The notes under the pieces: model-generated
What the model was told of the DNA's origin: nothing
The model's database searches: none
Seen by the model: the letters and a program-made list of their open reading frames with translations, nothing else
Shown: positions 33,648 through 44,433 of the stretch, piece by piece
Position numbering within the stretch: position 1 is the stretch's first letter
Layout of the letters: each line of letters begins with the position of its first letter
Origin: Spiroplasma poulsonii
GTDB lineage: Bacteria > Bacillota_I > Bacilli_A > Mycoplasmatales > Mycoplasmataceae
NCBI RefSeq assembly: GCF_009866525.1
Contig: NZ_CM020866.1
Coordinates: forward strand, 684,260-748,259
Length of the DNA stretch: 64,000 nt
Direction: 5' to 3'
Translations under genes and position numbers: made by a program

Positions 33648-34105
33648 TAAATAATAATATTTCCATCATTATCAATTTTAGGTATATCATTATTGGTTGG
33701 CTCGTTATTACTTAGTCATTGATAAACATTTTTAAAATATTTTTTCTTTTCTTGCCCCCATGTATAAGGAAATTTTTTATCCTCTTTTTTAACTCATAAA
33801 ACTAAACCAGTATTAAACCTTTTTCCTTCATTTAAAATGATATCATATTCATTAGAATTATAAATTGTGTTTGGTTTTTTTCTATTTTGAAATTTAACAA
33901 CATTTCATTTAGTATTATCTCCTCTTGCAATAACAAAATATCATTTATTATCTTCAGTATGAAATGCATTATTTGAAGAACACATTTCTTTTAAATTACC
34001 AATAATTTTATTTTCACATTTTGGTTCTTTACCGCAACTTACTACTCCTAGTGTGCTTGTTCCTATTAAACTGATTGCACCTAATATACTTAATAATCTT
34101 TTCAT
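33647..34105 (-). CDS. Small lipoprotein next to the prophage
   Basis: 152 aa: basic MKR, hydrophobic core, lipobox GVVSC with Cys24, then a charged, Trp-containing exported part (DNKWYFVIARGDNTKW, KFPYTWGQEKKKYFKN). The ATG lies directly against IS copy C (TA then the element), so its native promoter and Shine-Dalgarno have been replaced by the IS end. It may be a phage-borne surface protein or a chromosomal lipoprotein trapped here. Function unknown. Confidence 0.7.
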
Positions 34106-34107
34106 TA

Positions 34108-35172
34108 GACTTCTTGCGATACCCTTTTTTATTAAAATATTATTATAAAATATAATTTATGAGGACATAAAAATATGAACAATAATAAATTTAATACTCT
34201 TAATGATAGAAAATGATTAAGATTAACAGGAATAAAAAAATCCACTTTTAATAAAATGTTAGATATTTTAAAAGTTGCTTAAATAGAAAAATTTAAAAAA
34301 GGTGGTAAAACTAATAAATTATCATTAGAAAATAGATTATTGATGACTTTATTATATTGACGAGAATATCAGACTTATTTTCATCTTGGTAAAAGTTTTG
34401 ATATTAGTGAGGCTAATTGTTATCGTAATATTAAGTGAATTGAAGATATTTTAATTAAAAACTCTGATTTTCAACAACTTGCTGGTAAAAAAGCACTAAT
34501 AAATGATTATTTTAATGATAAAACTATTATTATTGATGCTACCGAAACTCCAATCCAACGCCCAAAAAAAGACAAAAACAATCTTATTCTGGTAAAAAGA
34601 AAAAACACACGATCAAAACACAAGTAATTATCGAACAAGAAACCAAAAAAATTATTGCAACAAGTTTTTCGCTCGGAAAAAAACATGATTATGCTTTATT
34701 TAAAGAATCAAAAATCCCAATTTTAAAAAATACCAAATTAATAGTTGATAGTGGTTATCAAGGAATACAAAAAAATCACAATAATGTTCTAATACCTACA
34801 AAGAAAACAAAGAAAAACCCTTTAAACAAAGAACAAAAGCAATATAATAGACTAGTTTCAAAAATGAGAATTATTATTGAAAATATTTTTGCTATTCTTA
34901 AAAAATTTAAAATTATTACAGAAAAATATCGTAATCGAAGAAAAAGATTTGGTTTAAGATTTAATTTAATTGCCTCAATTTATAATTTACAATTATTATA
35001 TTTAACATAAAATATTTATTTAAAATTAAATAATTTAAATAATAAATTAATTTTTCGTTGTGGAAAAATATTAAATTTTTAAATAAAAAACATAATTAAT
35101 TAAAATTATATTTTTCTATTAGTATCTTTTTTACAAATATTTGCAATTTTTTAACAAGTAATGAAAGAAGTC
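34108..35172 (+). mobile_element. IS5-like element, copy C (degraded)
   Basis: 1065 bp flanked by TA (34106-34107, 35173-35174). The right terminal repeat is mutated (GAAAGAAGTC instead of GCAAGAAGTC). Confidence 0.92.
34175..35010 (+). pseudogene. IS5-like transposase, copy C, with nonsense codon
   Basis: GCT GAA of the other copies is GCT TAA here (TAA at 34280-34282), truncating the protein after about 35 residues. DREW is also changed to DRKW. The rest, including the A7 slip site 34564-34570, is retained. Confidence 0.88.
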
Positions 35173-35174
35173 TA

Positions 35175-35676
35175 ATGTTATTTTATCCAAATAAAATCTT
35201 TTTAGATTGTTTTTTTCCATTAGGAATTATGGGACCAATTTTAACATTAATTTTTCCAAGTAAACAACCAACATTGTTAGAATGAAGTTATTATGTTTTT
35301 TATTTTGGTCATACTTTTACTTTATTTGGTTTTATGTATGTTTATTTATATGGATTAACAAATTATCAGTTTTCACGAAAAGCAATTCAAACTAGTTTTA
35401 TCACCGGAATTATTTAACCAATATTTTGGTGAAAATTATATTGTTGGTGATATTGCATGAGCATTAGGATTAAAAGATTTAGCACGACCATGACAGTTCT
35501 TAATTAGTTTTATTTTAGGAATCCCAATCATTGGATTAGGACTATTACTAATTTATTTATTTAAACCAATTTATCACCACCAAACAAAAATTAGGGTACA
35601 TGATACATGATGAGAATTATTATTAAAAAAAATAAAACTGCATCATAACAAAAAAACTAGGGAAGAAAACACCTAG
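35175..35676 (+). pseudogene. Fragment of a YwaF/TMEM164-like membrane protein
   Basis: It begins at the IS copy C junction and reads hydrophobic sequence (CFFPLGIMGPILTLIFPS, YYVFYFGHTFTLFGFMYVY) to TAA 35415-35417. Another frame then continues (FNQYFGENYIVGDIAWALGLKDLARPWQFLIS..., KPIYHH) to TAG 35674-35676. Two frames plus a missing N-terminus mark it as a broken gene. The family assignment is tentative, from the pattern of helices and the GDIAW...PWQF region. Confidence 0.55.
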
Positions 35677-35684
35677 TTTTTATT
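35652..35684. terminator. Bidirectional terminator before thiT
   Basis: AAAAACTAGG (35652-35661) pairs with CCTAGTTTTT (35672-35681), T/A runs on both sides. It lies at the 3' end of the minus-strand transporter gene. Confidence 0.8.
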
Positions 35685-35691
35685 AAAGGTT

Positions 35692-36717
35692 TTAACCTTC
35701 ATATTTTAAATAACGTTGTCAAAAGACGGGAGCTAAGCTCCGTAATGAAAGTGGAATGACAATTTGCATAATTGGATAAGTAAAAATAAAACTATGAATA
35801 AAGTTATAAACAATTGAATATAATCAATTTGTATAATCAGGTCAAACCGAATCAGGGAATAACGTTGTTCAAATTAAAGCTCCCACTAAAACTTGTGAGA
35901 CATAAATCAAACTAATAATGCTAAAACAAATAATAATATAATTGATATATGTAATATATTTTTTATCATTATTAACTTTAAAACGCATAAATCCAGCAAT
36001 CATTGGCACAATCATTGGAATGAAATAATCTAGTAAATATGATCAGGGTGAAACAATAAATCCTGATGGAATAAATAACAAGGACATTAATGCGCTAATT
36101 GCTCCCGTAATAAATCCAGCTAAAGCTGAATGAATAAAAGCAATGATTGTTAGGGGAATATATTTTAATGCAATACTGCCACCATGTGGTAAATTTGGAA
36201 GCATAGTTTCTAAAAACGCTAAGACAAGGGTTACAGCAGCAAACATTGCAATAATCACAAAATCAAATGTTTTTCATTTTCAAATTCCTAAATTAATTAA
36301 AAATCGTTTTTTCTTGCTTGCTTTTGCAAAAAGAACATCACTAATCTTAACTTCATAACTATAAATAATAATATTACTAATTAAATTAATAATATTAAGA
36401 CTAATAAAATTTAAAATAATAAATTGCATTTTATAATTAATATATTCTTCATAGGTTGTTAATCAAGTACTAATCGTATATATAATACTAAACATTAAAC
36501 CAAAGACACAAATTGCAATAAAAAAAACTCATAGACTTTTAAAGTTTTGATCATGTTCTAAATGCAAAATTGTGCTTAATGTTGTTAGTGGTAAAACACT
36601 AAGCGTGATTAAAAAACCTAAATATAAACCAATTGGAATAAAAATTGTTAACTTATTGTATCATAAAACAATTCGTTGTTGTTTTACAGTACATTTAAAA
36701 ATTGGTTTTTGCTCCAT
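35692..36717 (-). CDS. thiT: Thiamine transporter, ThiT-like ECF S component with N-terminal extension
   Basis: 341 aa, start at ATG 36717 after AAGGAG. The C-terminal domain (from residue about 150) shows the ThiT pattern: ETMLPNLPHGGSIALKYIPL, AGFITGAISALMSLLF and PWSYLLDYFIP. The family binds thiamine and works with the shared energy-coupling (EcfAAT) module in the membrane. The first about 145 residues add four hydrophobic segments not found in the usual 190-200-aa proteins. A TPP riboswitch precedes it, supporting the substrate. Confidence 0.85.
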
Positions 36718-36815
36718 ATATAAAAAAATCTCCTTACACAAATAACTTTATAATTAACATCTGTGAAAATGAGGATCAAACTAAATTTATTAAATTAATA
36801 AATAATGAATTTGAA

Positions 36816-36892
36816 CTCCCTCCGCTAGTTTTAACTAGATCAGGTTCTAAGAGTATTTCTCAAACTTATTAGAAATAATAAGCTACCTCTGT
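36816..36892 (-). promoter_or_regulatory. TPP riboswitch
   Basis: On the minus strand: GAG ... a CTTATTA/TAATAAG hairpin, TTGAGA (the CTGAGA element), CTC closing P2, then GAACCTGATCTAGTT and ACTAGCGGAGGGA, the conserved THI-box 3' half. It lies about 100 nt upstream of thiT. No clear terminator is seen between it and the gene, so control may act on translation. Confidence 0.92.
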
Positions 36893-36984
36893 CAATTATA
36901 TTATTATCATAACATTGTAAGAAAAAACTGCAAGAAATTTTGGAATTTATTATATAATATATAGTAGAAGTTAGAGGAAGAGAT

Positions 36985-37683
36985 ATGTTTAAGTGATTTA
37001 AAAGAAAGAAAAAACAGGATATAATCGTTAATTTAGCTGCAGCTAGTAGTTTTGATGATGACATTGAAGCAGCAAGCGGCATTGATTTTAGAGAAAGCTT
37101 TGTTGCATCAACACCAACCGTGGTAGTGATGGAAGATAATTTAGAACCTAGCATCAAACCAAATGTTGATCAAAAAAATGTTAAAAATATTCATAATCTT
37201 GTTCAAAATGCACGTAGTCAAATAAATAAATATAAAGAAGAAAACAATGTTAATGAACATGAAAACTTATTAGAACGATTAGAACGTTTAAAAAACCTTC
37301 GTGATAGTTCACAATCAAAACCAAGTGAATTTCAACAAATGTTAAATCAAATTAAAGAACGTAATTTTAATGACCGGATGGCTTATATTATGGATCGAAT
37401 TAAAGTTTCACATCGAGATGATAATAAATTGGAATTAAATCAGAATGGTGAACCAAAAGAAAAAACAAGATCAAAGCAAGCAAAAAAAGATAATATTGCA
37501 ATTACTGGTAATAAAAAAGAAATTACTAAAATTAAACAAAAATTAGCCCAAGAAGATTATGCTGTTGTAAAGCAAAATAATGATTTTACGATTACATTAT
37601 CTGTTGAACAATTTCAACATATTGTTCGTGATACTGTTGAAGATGTTTTGGTTGATTTAGGAATTAAAAATAAAGATGAATAA
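36985..37683 (+). CDS. Hypothetical charged protein with coiled coil
   Basis: 232 aa, GAGGAAG before ATG 36985. MFKWFKRKKKQD opens a basic N-terminus, a Lys/Glu/Asn-rich coiled-coil-prone centre follows, and a conserved-looking end (ITLSVEQFQHIVRDTVEDVLVDLGI). No signal peptide. It is probably the first gene of an operon with nadD-yqeK, driven by TATAAT about 30 nt upstream, divergent from thiT. Function unknown. Confidence 0.75.
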
Positions 37684-37745
37684 TTATTCTTTCTTTTTCA
37701 TTTTGGGTAAAGTTAACAAAAAAATAAGTGATGGGGGCAACGATA

Positions 37746-38843
37746 ATGAAAATAGCGTTATTTGGGGGTAGTTTTGATCCATTTCATACCGATCATTTGG
37801 CCATAATTAAATTAGTTAAAGCTAAAACAGACATTGATCAAGTGTGAATTATTCCAACAAATCAAAATCCTTTTAAAACACGAAAATTATCTCCTGTTAG
37901 AGACCGATTAGCAATGATTAAATTAGTAGTTAGCAAACTATCATATGTTAAAATTAATTTAATTGAATTAGAAAATACAAAACCTAGTACAACTTATAAT
38001 ACTGTTTTAAAGTTACACCAGCAATTTCCAACGTATCAGTTTTATTTTATGATTGGTTCAGATCAATTACAAACGTTAGGAAAATGGAATAATATTGCTG
38101 AATTAATAAAAATGCAAACATTTATCATTTTTCAACGAAATGAGCAAATTAAACAAACTATTTTACAACAATATCAAGCACTTTTGATTCCTTTTACTAA
38201 TAATTTGCATTTATCTTCAACAATGTTACGGGGAGGAGAAAAGGTTGCTTTACAGTTACCAGCAATTACAAATTATGTTAATAATAATTTATTATATTTG
38301 CCAGAACGATTAGGACAAAAGATGGATCCTGAACGTTATCAACATTGTTTAAATGTTGGTAAAAAAGCACAAGAATTAGCATTACGATATGGGTTAGATC
38401 CTCACAAAGCGTTAATTGCCGGAACTTATCATGACATTACAAAACAGTGACCAAAAGAGAAACAAGAAGCTTATTTAGAAAAATATTTACCAAGTTTTTT
38501 AACAGAACCAGTTCCAACTTGACATTCGTATACAGGATATTGTTATTTAAAATATGATCTTCTTTTTACCGATAAAGAAATTTTGTCCGCAATAAAATGA
38601 CATAACGTTGGTCATCCTCAAATGACTTTATTTGAAATGATAATTTTTATTGCGGATAAAATTAGTGCGGAACGAAATTATCCTGGTGTTGAAAGTTATC
38701 GCGCTTTAGCACAACAAGACTTAACAAAAGCATTTCAAGCATTATTAACAATGCAATTTGACCGTGCCGTAATGCAAACTGGTCTTGCTCATTTAGGAAG
38801 AAAACTTAAATTAACTTATCAAGAATGAAAGCGAGGAAAATAA
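37746..38843 (+). CDS. nadD: Nicotinate-nucleotide adenylyltransferase fused to YqeK-type HD hydrolase
   Basis: 365 aa. Residues 1-190 are NadD: FGGSFDPFHTDH (HxxH nucleotidyltransferase motif), PTNQNPFK and a C-terminal LSSTMLRGG in the ISSTxxR position. It makes NaAD from NaMN and ATP in NAD synthesis. The rest is an HD-domain protein (RYQHCLNVGKKAQELA, AGTYHDITK with the HD pair, IKWHNVGHP, FIADKIS) like YqeK, a diadenosine tetraphosphate hydrolase in Firmicutes. These are neighbouring genes in Bacillus; the fused form occurs in Mollicutes. Confidence 0.92.
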
Positions 38844-38847
38844 TCTA

Positions 38848-39519
38848 ATGAATTTAGTTATTAGTGCGATGGAAGCTGAATTAGCTTCAACAATAACAGC
38901 CTTACAGCCAACTGAAATTATTAAATATGATAATATTAAATTGTATCAAAAAGGAACATGATTATTTGCAATTAGTAAAATTGGCTTAGTGAATGCGGCG
39001 ATGAGTTTAACAGCCTTAATTAATGATTATGCTATTAAAACAATTTATAATGTTGGTACGGTGGGGAGCTTAAAAAAAACAATGCCACTGTTAACGATTT
39101 TGTTGATTTCCGAAGCATATTATACTTTTGCTGATACACAAGCATTTGGATATGCAATTGGTCAAATTCCTGGTGAAGTAAGTAGTTATCAAAGTGATCA
39201 AACGTTATTAACGTTAGCTAAAACAAAAATATTAGATCCTCAGCAAGCTGTTTTGGGAAGCAGTGATATTTTTATCGATAAAGCAGAATATTTTAACCAT
39301 ATTAAAACAAAATTTAAAGACAAAATTGATGTTGTTGATATGGAAGGGGTTGCTTTTTTTCAAGTTGCAGCAAAGCATCATTTACCAATGATTAGCATTA
39401 AAATTGTTAGTGATTATTTGGAATTAAATGGCGATAGTGCAAATAGCCAATTTGAAAAAAATTTACCCTATGCTAGTCTGTTAATTCGTGATGTAATTAT
39501 GAAATTTTTAAAAGATTAA
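38848..39519 (+). CDS. mtnN: 5'-methylthioadenosine/S-adenosylhomocysteine nucleosidase
   Basis: 223 aa. The protein begins MNLVISAMEAEL with the catalytic-region Glu. IGLVNAAMSL, NVGTVGSL, DVVDMEGVAFFQVA (the MEG motif that binds ribose) and KIVSDYLE (catalytic Asp) follow the family order. It cleaves adenine from MTA and SAH in methyl-cycle salvage. The start is 4 nt after the nadD-yqeK stop, in one operon. Confidence 0.92.
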
Positions 39520-39702
39520 ACAATAGTAAGAAAAAAAGTTGTTTTTGATAAAAATGTCAAACAAAAGAAGACCTTCTGAAAAGATGTCATAGATATATAA
39601 TTCTTAACAATAACATATAAATGGAAAAAATTTTAATTTTTTATGGAAAAATATTTGAATTATATTTTTTTATTAACTAACACAACGGGAGAAAAGAAAA
39701 AA

Positions 39703-39730
39703 TTGACAATATTAAAATTAAAAATATAAT
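39703..39730 (+). promoter_or_regulatory. Promoter of the broken lipoprotein gene
   Basis: TTGACA (39703-39708), 16-bp spacer, TATAAT (39725-39730), 36 nt before ATG 39767. Confidence 0.75.
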
Positions 39731-40079
39731 ATAAATATGTATCAAAGAAGAAAGGAAAAATAATAAATGAAAAAAATATTATCTTTTTTAAGTATTTTTA
39801 GTTTAACAATAAGTGGAACAAGTAATATTATTGCTTTCAATGATAGTAAAGATTTAGAATTTACAGATAAAGAATTATTTGATTTTAGAACAAAAGATAT
39901 TCTAAGTAATGAATATGTGGATGTTTATAAAAATATAAAAGATAAGTATCCAAATATGAATATTGAAATTATAAAAGAAAAACAAAAAATGGTAGAATTG
40001 CATGAAGTAATAACATTGGTTTGTCTACTACTAAAATAAAGTTTAATGGTGATGGTGGAGAAACTTTTGGAAATCAATA

Positions 40080-41144
40080 GACTTCTTGCATTACTTGTTA
40101 AAAAATTGCAAATATTTGTAAAAAAGATACTAATAGAAAAATATAATTTTAATTAATTATGTTTTTTATTTAAAAATTTAATATTTTTCCACAACGAAAA
40201 ATTAATTTATTATTTAAATTATTTAATTTTAAATAAATATTTTATGTTAAATATAATAATTGTAAATTATAAATTGAGGCAATTAAATTAAATCTTAAAC
40301 CAAATCTTTTTCTTCGATTACGATATTTTTCTGTAATAATTTTAAATTTTTTAAGAATAGCAAAAATATTTTCAATAATAATTCTCATTTTTGAAACTAT
40401 TCTATTATATTGCTTTTGTTCTTTGTTTAAAGGGTTTTTCTTTGTTTTCTTTGTAGGTATTAGAACATTATTGTGATTTTTTTGTATTCCTTGATAACCA
40501 CTATCAACTATTAATTTGGTATTTTTTAAAATTGGGATTTTTAATTCTTTAAATAAAGCATAATCATGTTTTTTTCCGAGCGAAAAACTTGTTGCAATAA
40601 TTTTTTTGGTTTCTTGTTCGATAATTACTTGTGTTTTGATCGTGTGTTTTTTCTTTTTACCAGAATAAGATTGTTTTTGTCTTTTTTTGGGCGTTGGATT
40701 GGAGTTTCGGTAGCATCAATAATAATAGTTTTATCATTAAAATAATCATTTATTAGTGCTTTTTTACCAGCAAGTTGTTGAAAATCAGAGTTTTTAATTA
40801 AAATATCTTCAATTCACTTAATATTACGATAAAAATTAGCCTCACTAATATCAAAACTTTTACCAAGATGAAAATAAGTCTGATATTCTCGTCAATATAA
40901 TAAAGTCATCAATAATCTATTTTCTAATGATAATTTATTAGTTTTACCACCTTTTTTAAATTTTTCTATTTCAGCAACTTTTAAAATATCTAACATTTTA
41001 TTAAAAGTGGATTTTTTTATTCCTGTTAATCTTAACCATTCTCTATCATTAAGAGTATTAAATTTATTATTGTTCATATTTTTATGTCCTCATAAATTAT
41101 ATTTTATAATAATATTTTAATAAAAAAGGGTATCGCAAGAAGTC
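40080..41144 (-). mobile_element. IS5-like element, copy D (complete)
   Basis: 1065 bp, flanked by TA (40078-40079, 41145-41146). Confidence 0.93.
40242..41077 (-). CDS. IS5-family-like transposase (copy D), -1 frameshift
   Basis: Same design, slip at the A7 run (complement of 40682-40688). Substitutions against the other copies include ANFYRN for ANCYRN. Both parts are open. Confidence 0.83.
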
Positions 41145-41263
41145 TAATATAAAAAATTACAGATTGATTTAGAGTTTAAAAAAAATAGTAAAAAAGGAAT
41201 ATATATAAGCAATTTAAGCGTTGTAAATGATTTTTAATATATATAATCTAAATTAGAATAAAA

Positions 41264-41324
41264 AAACATTTATTCAAATGTTTGATGTATTCAAACCAAA
41301 ATAAATGGTTTCTCGTCAAGAAAC
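41264..41324. repeat. Three adjacent hairpins upstream of rep (candidate origin)
   Basis: AAACATTT/AAATGTTT (41264-41283, loop ATTC); AAACCA/TGGTTT (41293-41311); GTTTCT/AGAAAC (41308-41324, loop CGTCA). The second and third overlap and exclude each other. A hairpin cluster directly before a rolling-circle Rep gene is where a nick site would be expected. Confidence 0.5.
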
Positions 41325-41377
41325 TTTAAATATAGGTAAATGCTTTTTTATTTTTGTTTTAGAAAGGAAAATAAAAA

Positions 41378-42200
41378 ATGAATGTAAATGTAAATGCACA
41401 TAATCGTTTAACAGGAGAAAATTTATATAGACCTTATATAGATAATAGTAATTTTGTTAATCAAAAATATTATGTTAAAAAAGTATATTATGGACCTTAT
41501 ATTAAAACGATTGTATTACCCTTAGAATGTATTAATAAATTTGGAAAAGGAAATCCCACAGGTATTAAAAATACTGGTGAAAATGAAACTAAACTATTAA
41601 ATAGTCGTGTTCGTTCCCAAGCAAATTGTATTCGTAAAGCAATTCATAATTTTAGTGGTTGTAAAAATATGGGTTTTACAACTTTAACCTATGCTGAAAA
41701 TATGCAAGATATTAAAAAAGCAAATTACCATTTTAAATTATTTATTAAAAAAATAAAATATCATTTTTCTAAATACAAAAAGAATAAATATGAAAACTTA
41801 AAATATTTAGTTGCTTATGAATATCAATATCGGGGAGCAGTTCATTTTCATATTATATTTAGTGAGTATATCCTTAATAAAATAATAAGAAAATATTGAC
41901 CTTATGGATATAATAAAAATTAACCAGTTAAAAATGGTACTAATGAGTTTGTTAGTAAATATGTTGCAAAATATGTTGTAAAAGCATACAGTCAAGAAAA
42001 ATCAAAAAATATTTATGACTTAAATACCAAAGCATATCGTTTTAGTTCAAATTGTACTGACCCAATTGTTAAGGTTGGTGTTATTGAAATGTGTGAAATG
42101 GAATTAATAGCTTCATTAAAAGGTACAAAGCATAATTTTATGTTTAATAATAAAGATGGTTATTTAATGGGTGTAAGCATTGATAGTGATTGACATAATA
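41378..42200 (+). pseudogene. HUH-type replication initiator of a plectrovirus-like phage, truncated
   Basis: ATG 41378 follows AGAAAGGAAAA. Motif I FTTLTY, motif II AVHFHIIF (the HUH pair) and a downstream YVAKYVVKAY (Tyr/Lys motif III) identify a rolling-circle Rep, as in spiroplasma filamentous phages such as SpV1. An in-frame TAA at 41921-41923 separates motif II from motif III, and IS copy E removes the C-terminus at 42200. No other plectrovirus gene is visible here, so this is an isolated phage fragment. Confidence 0.8.
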
Positions 42201-43264
42201 GACTTCTTGCGATACCCTTTTTATTAAAATATTATTATAAAATATAATTTATGAGGACATAAAAATATGAACAATAATAAATTTAATACTCTTAATGATA
42301 GAGAATGGTTAAGATTAACAGGAATAAAAAAATCCACTTTTAATAAAATGTTAGATATTTTAAAAGTTGCTGAAATAGAAAAATTTAAAAAAGGTGGTAA
42401 AACTAATAAATTATCATTAGAAAATAGATTATTGATGACTTTATTATATTGACGAGAATATCAGACTTATTTTCATCTTGGTAAAAGTTTTTATATTAGT
42501 GAGGCTAATTGTTATCGTAATATTAAGTGAATTGAAGATATTTTAATTAAAAACTCTGATTTTCAACAACTTGCTGGTAAAAAAGCACTAATAAATGATT
42601 ATTTTAATGATAAAACTATTATTATTGATGCTACCGAAACTCCAATCCAACGCCCAAAAAAAGACAAAAACAATCTTATTCTGGTAAAAAGAAAAAACAC
42701 ACGATCAAAACACAAGTAATTATCGAACAAGAAACCAAAAAAATTATTGCAACAAGTTTTTCGCTCGGAAAAAAACATGATTATGCTTTATTTAAAGAAT
42801 CAAAAATCCCAATTTTAAAAAATACCAAATTAATAGTTGATAGTGGTTATCAAGGAATACAAAAAAATCACAATAATGTTCTAATACCTACAAAGAAAAC
42901 AAAGAAAAACCCTTTAAACAAAGAACAAAAGCAATATAATAGACTAGTTTCAAAAATGAGAATTATTATTGAAAATATTTTTGCTATTCTTAAAAAATTT
43001 AAAATTATTACAGAAAAATATCGTAATCGAAGAAAAAGATTTGGTTTAAGATTTAATTTAATTGCCTCAATTTATAATTTACAATTATTATATTTAACAT
43101 AAAATATTTATTTAAAATTAAATAATTTAAATAATAAATTAATTTTTCGTTGTGGAAAAATATTAAATTTTTAAATAAAAAACATAATTAATTAAAATTA
43201 TATTTTTCTATTAGTATCTTTTTTACAAATATTTGCAATTTTTTAACAAGTAATGCAAGAAGTC
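42201..43264 (+). mobile_element. IS5-like element, copy E
   Basis: 1064 bp (one T fewer in the left-end T run than other copies), flanked by TA (42199-42200, 43265-43266). It separates two unrelated truncated genes, so it may mark a deletion junction. Confidence 0.93.
42267..43102 (+). CDS. IS5-family-like transposase (copy E), -1 frameshift
   Basis: Both frames are open, slip at A7 42656-42662. KSFYIS replaces KSFDIS of other copies. Plausibly functional. Confidence 0.85.
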
Positions 43265-44124
43265 TAATATATGTTTTTTGCAAAAAACATGTCTATAAAA
43301 TTTTTTCTTCTTAATTGTAAATATTTTTTTAATTTTTCTTCAGAACTTAAATATTCACCAATAATTTTATATCCTTGGTCAGGACTACCATTATCTTTTA
43401 ATAATTTTGATAAATTTTTAATTTCAGAATTATTAACTATTTTTTCAATGTTAAGGTTTATCTTTTGTTTTTCTAAATCTTTATTGTGTGTATTAATAAT
43501 AAACAAATTATCAAAATCTCAATTAAGTTCTTTTATTAATTTTGGGCTATGGGTTGTAATAGTAATATTTTTCCCATTAGCAACTAATTTATTAATTTCT
43601 TTAGCAATAATAGTTATTAAAGATGGATGACAAAACTTTTCGGGTTCATCAATATAAATATCAGTTTTATTAGATAACTTTAATAAATTTATTATTAAAT
43701 ATGTTCCCATACCAGAACTCATTTCTTTTATTAAAGTAGTATCTAAATTTAATAATTTTGATAAAGTTATTTTATAATTTGTATCATTTTTTATTAAATT
43801 ATCAGTTTTTAAAATGGGAATATATCTTTTAATATTAGAAATTATATTTTTATCCTTCAATTTACTATTAATTTCACTAGCTTTTGCATTAACAACATTA
43901 TTAAAAGTATTAATTTCTTCTGTTAAAGATGGTAAAAGTAGCTCATTTATTATAATATCCATTGATGTTGTATTATTTTTGGTTGATTCTTTAAAATCGT
44001 TTTCTCACACGATTTCTGTTGGAATTAAAATACTATTTTCTTGTTCTTTCTTTTCTTGTTCTAATAAATAACTTTTCCCACAACCATTAGGACCAACATA
44101 AATATTTAAAGTTCCTTTTTTCAT
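43264..44124 (-). pseudogene. AAA ATPase (ABC/SMC-like), C-terminus cut by IS copy E
   Basis: Start ATG 44124 with AAGGAG. Walker A VGPNGCGKS at residues 10-18, a long helical insertion, MSSGMGTYLIINLL in the signature-helix position, Walker B DIYIDEPEKFCHPSL and a switch TTHSPKLIKEL. This is the AAA_21/OLD-like ATPase type found in mobile-element and defence loci. It lacks the expected C-terminal effector region: the last codons run to the IS, which supplies the TAG at 43264-43266. About 286 residues remain. Confidence 0.75.
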
Positions 44125-44433
44125 CTTTTTCTCCTTATAAATTTATTATTTGCAAATATTATACCATTATTTAAAACACTTATTTTATAAGGGTTTTTCA
44201 CTGTTTATTTTTAAATTATTGTCTGTGCTGCATTGAGTGTTATTTTCCTGGGGAAATGGCAATAAAGAGTATAAAAAATAATAAATAAATTTATTATTTT
44301 TTATAAAATATATTTTACATATTTTATAATTTCAAAAAAGCATAAATTATCAATGTTTTTGTATTTGTAAAATTTATTTTACTTGTAAAATATGTAAAAT
44401 AATATATAATAAAAATATAGGAGTGATAAAAAA
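44125..44433. promoter_or_regulatory. Divergent control region with a 16-bp palindrome and TTTTAC repeats
   Basis: ATAAAAAATAATAAAT (44271-44286) is perfectly repeated in inverse at 44289-44304. TATTTTACATATTTTA (44311-44326) recurs inverted near 44385-44400, and GTAAAAT occurs three times in 44366-44401. TTGTAA (44383-44388), 16-bp spacer and TATAAT (44405-44410) form the promoter of the partition genes, overlapping these repeats. This could be an autoregulatory operator or a parS-like site. TGGTATAAT near 44158 on the minus strand could drive the ATPase. Confidence 0.55.

Larger units (their letters stand above)
18360..33650. mobile_element. Decayed tailed-phage prophage
   Basis: Late genes run mostly on the plus strand: small terminase, large terminase, small genes, scaffold, capsid, portal and a long tail-type protein. 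There is no integrase, lysis cassette or replication gene. Four IS3-type copies, a MITE-like element, three in-frame TAA codons and probable deletions make it non-viable as it stands. Capsid genes precede the portal, unlike the common terminase-portal-capsid order. A short-tailed spiroplasma phage (SpV3 type) is a plausible relative by host and size only. Boundaries are approximate. Confidence 0.75.
39767..41228 (+). pseudogene. Exported protein, broken by a frameshift and IS copy D
   Basis: The ATG follows AGAAAGGAAAA. A signal-peptide-like start (ILSFLSIFSLTISGTSNIIA, no lipobox Cys) leads to an acidic protein that stops at TAA 40037-40039. A shifted frame continues as NNIGLSTTKIKFNGDGGETFGNQ up to the IS. 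After the IS the sequence YKKLQIDLEFKKNSKKGIYISNLSVVNDF runs to a stop near 41228. Restoring a single TA leaves an in-frame TAA at the join, so it was already decaying. It still has a strong promoter. A small secreted protein of unknown role. Confidence 0.6.

Noticed and set aside
18360-33650. Phage integrase or attachment sites
   Set aside because: No recombinase motif was found and no clear direct repeat links the two ends; the right end is masked by IS copy C.
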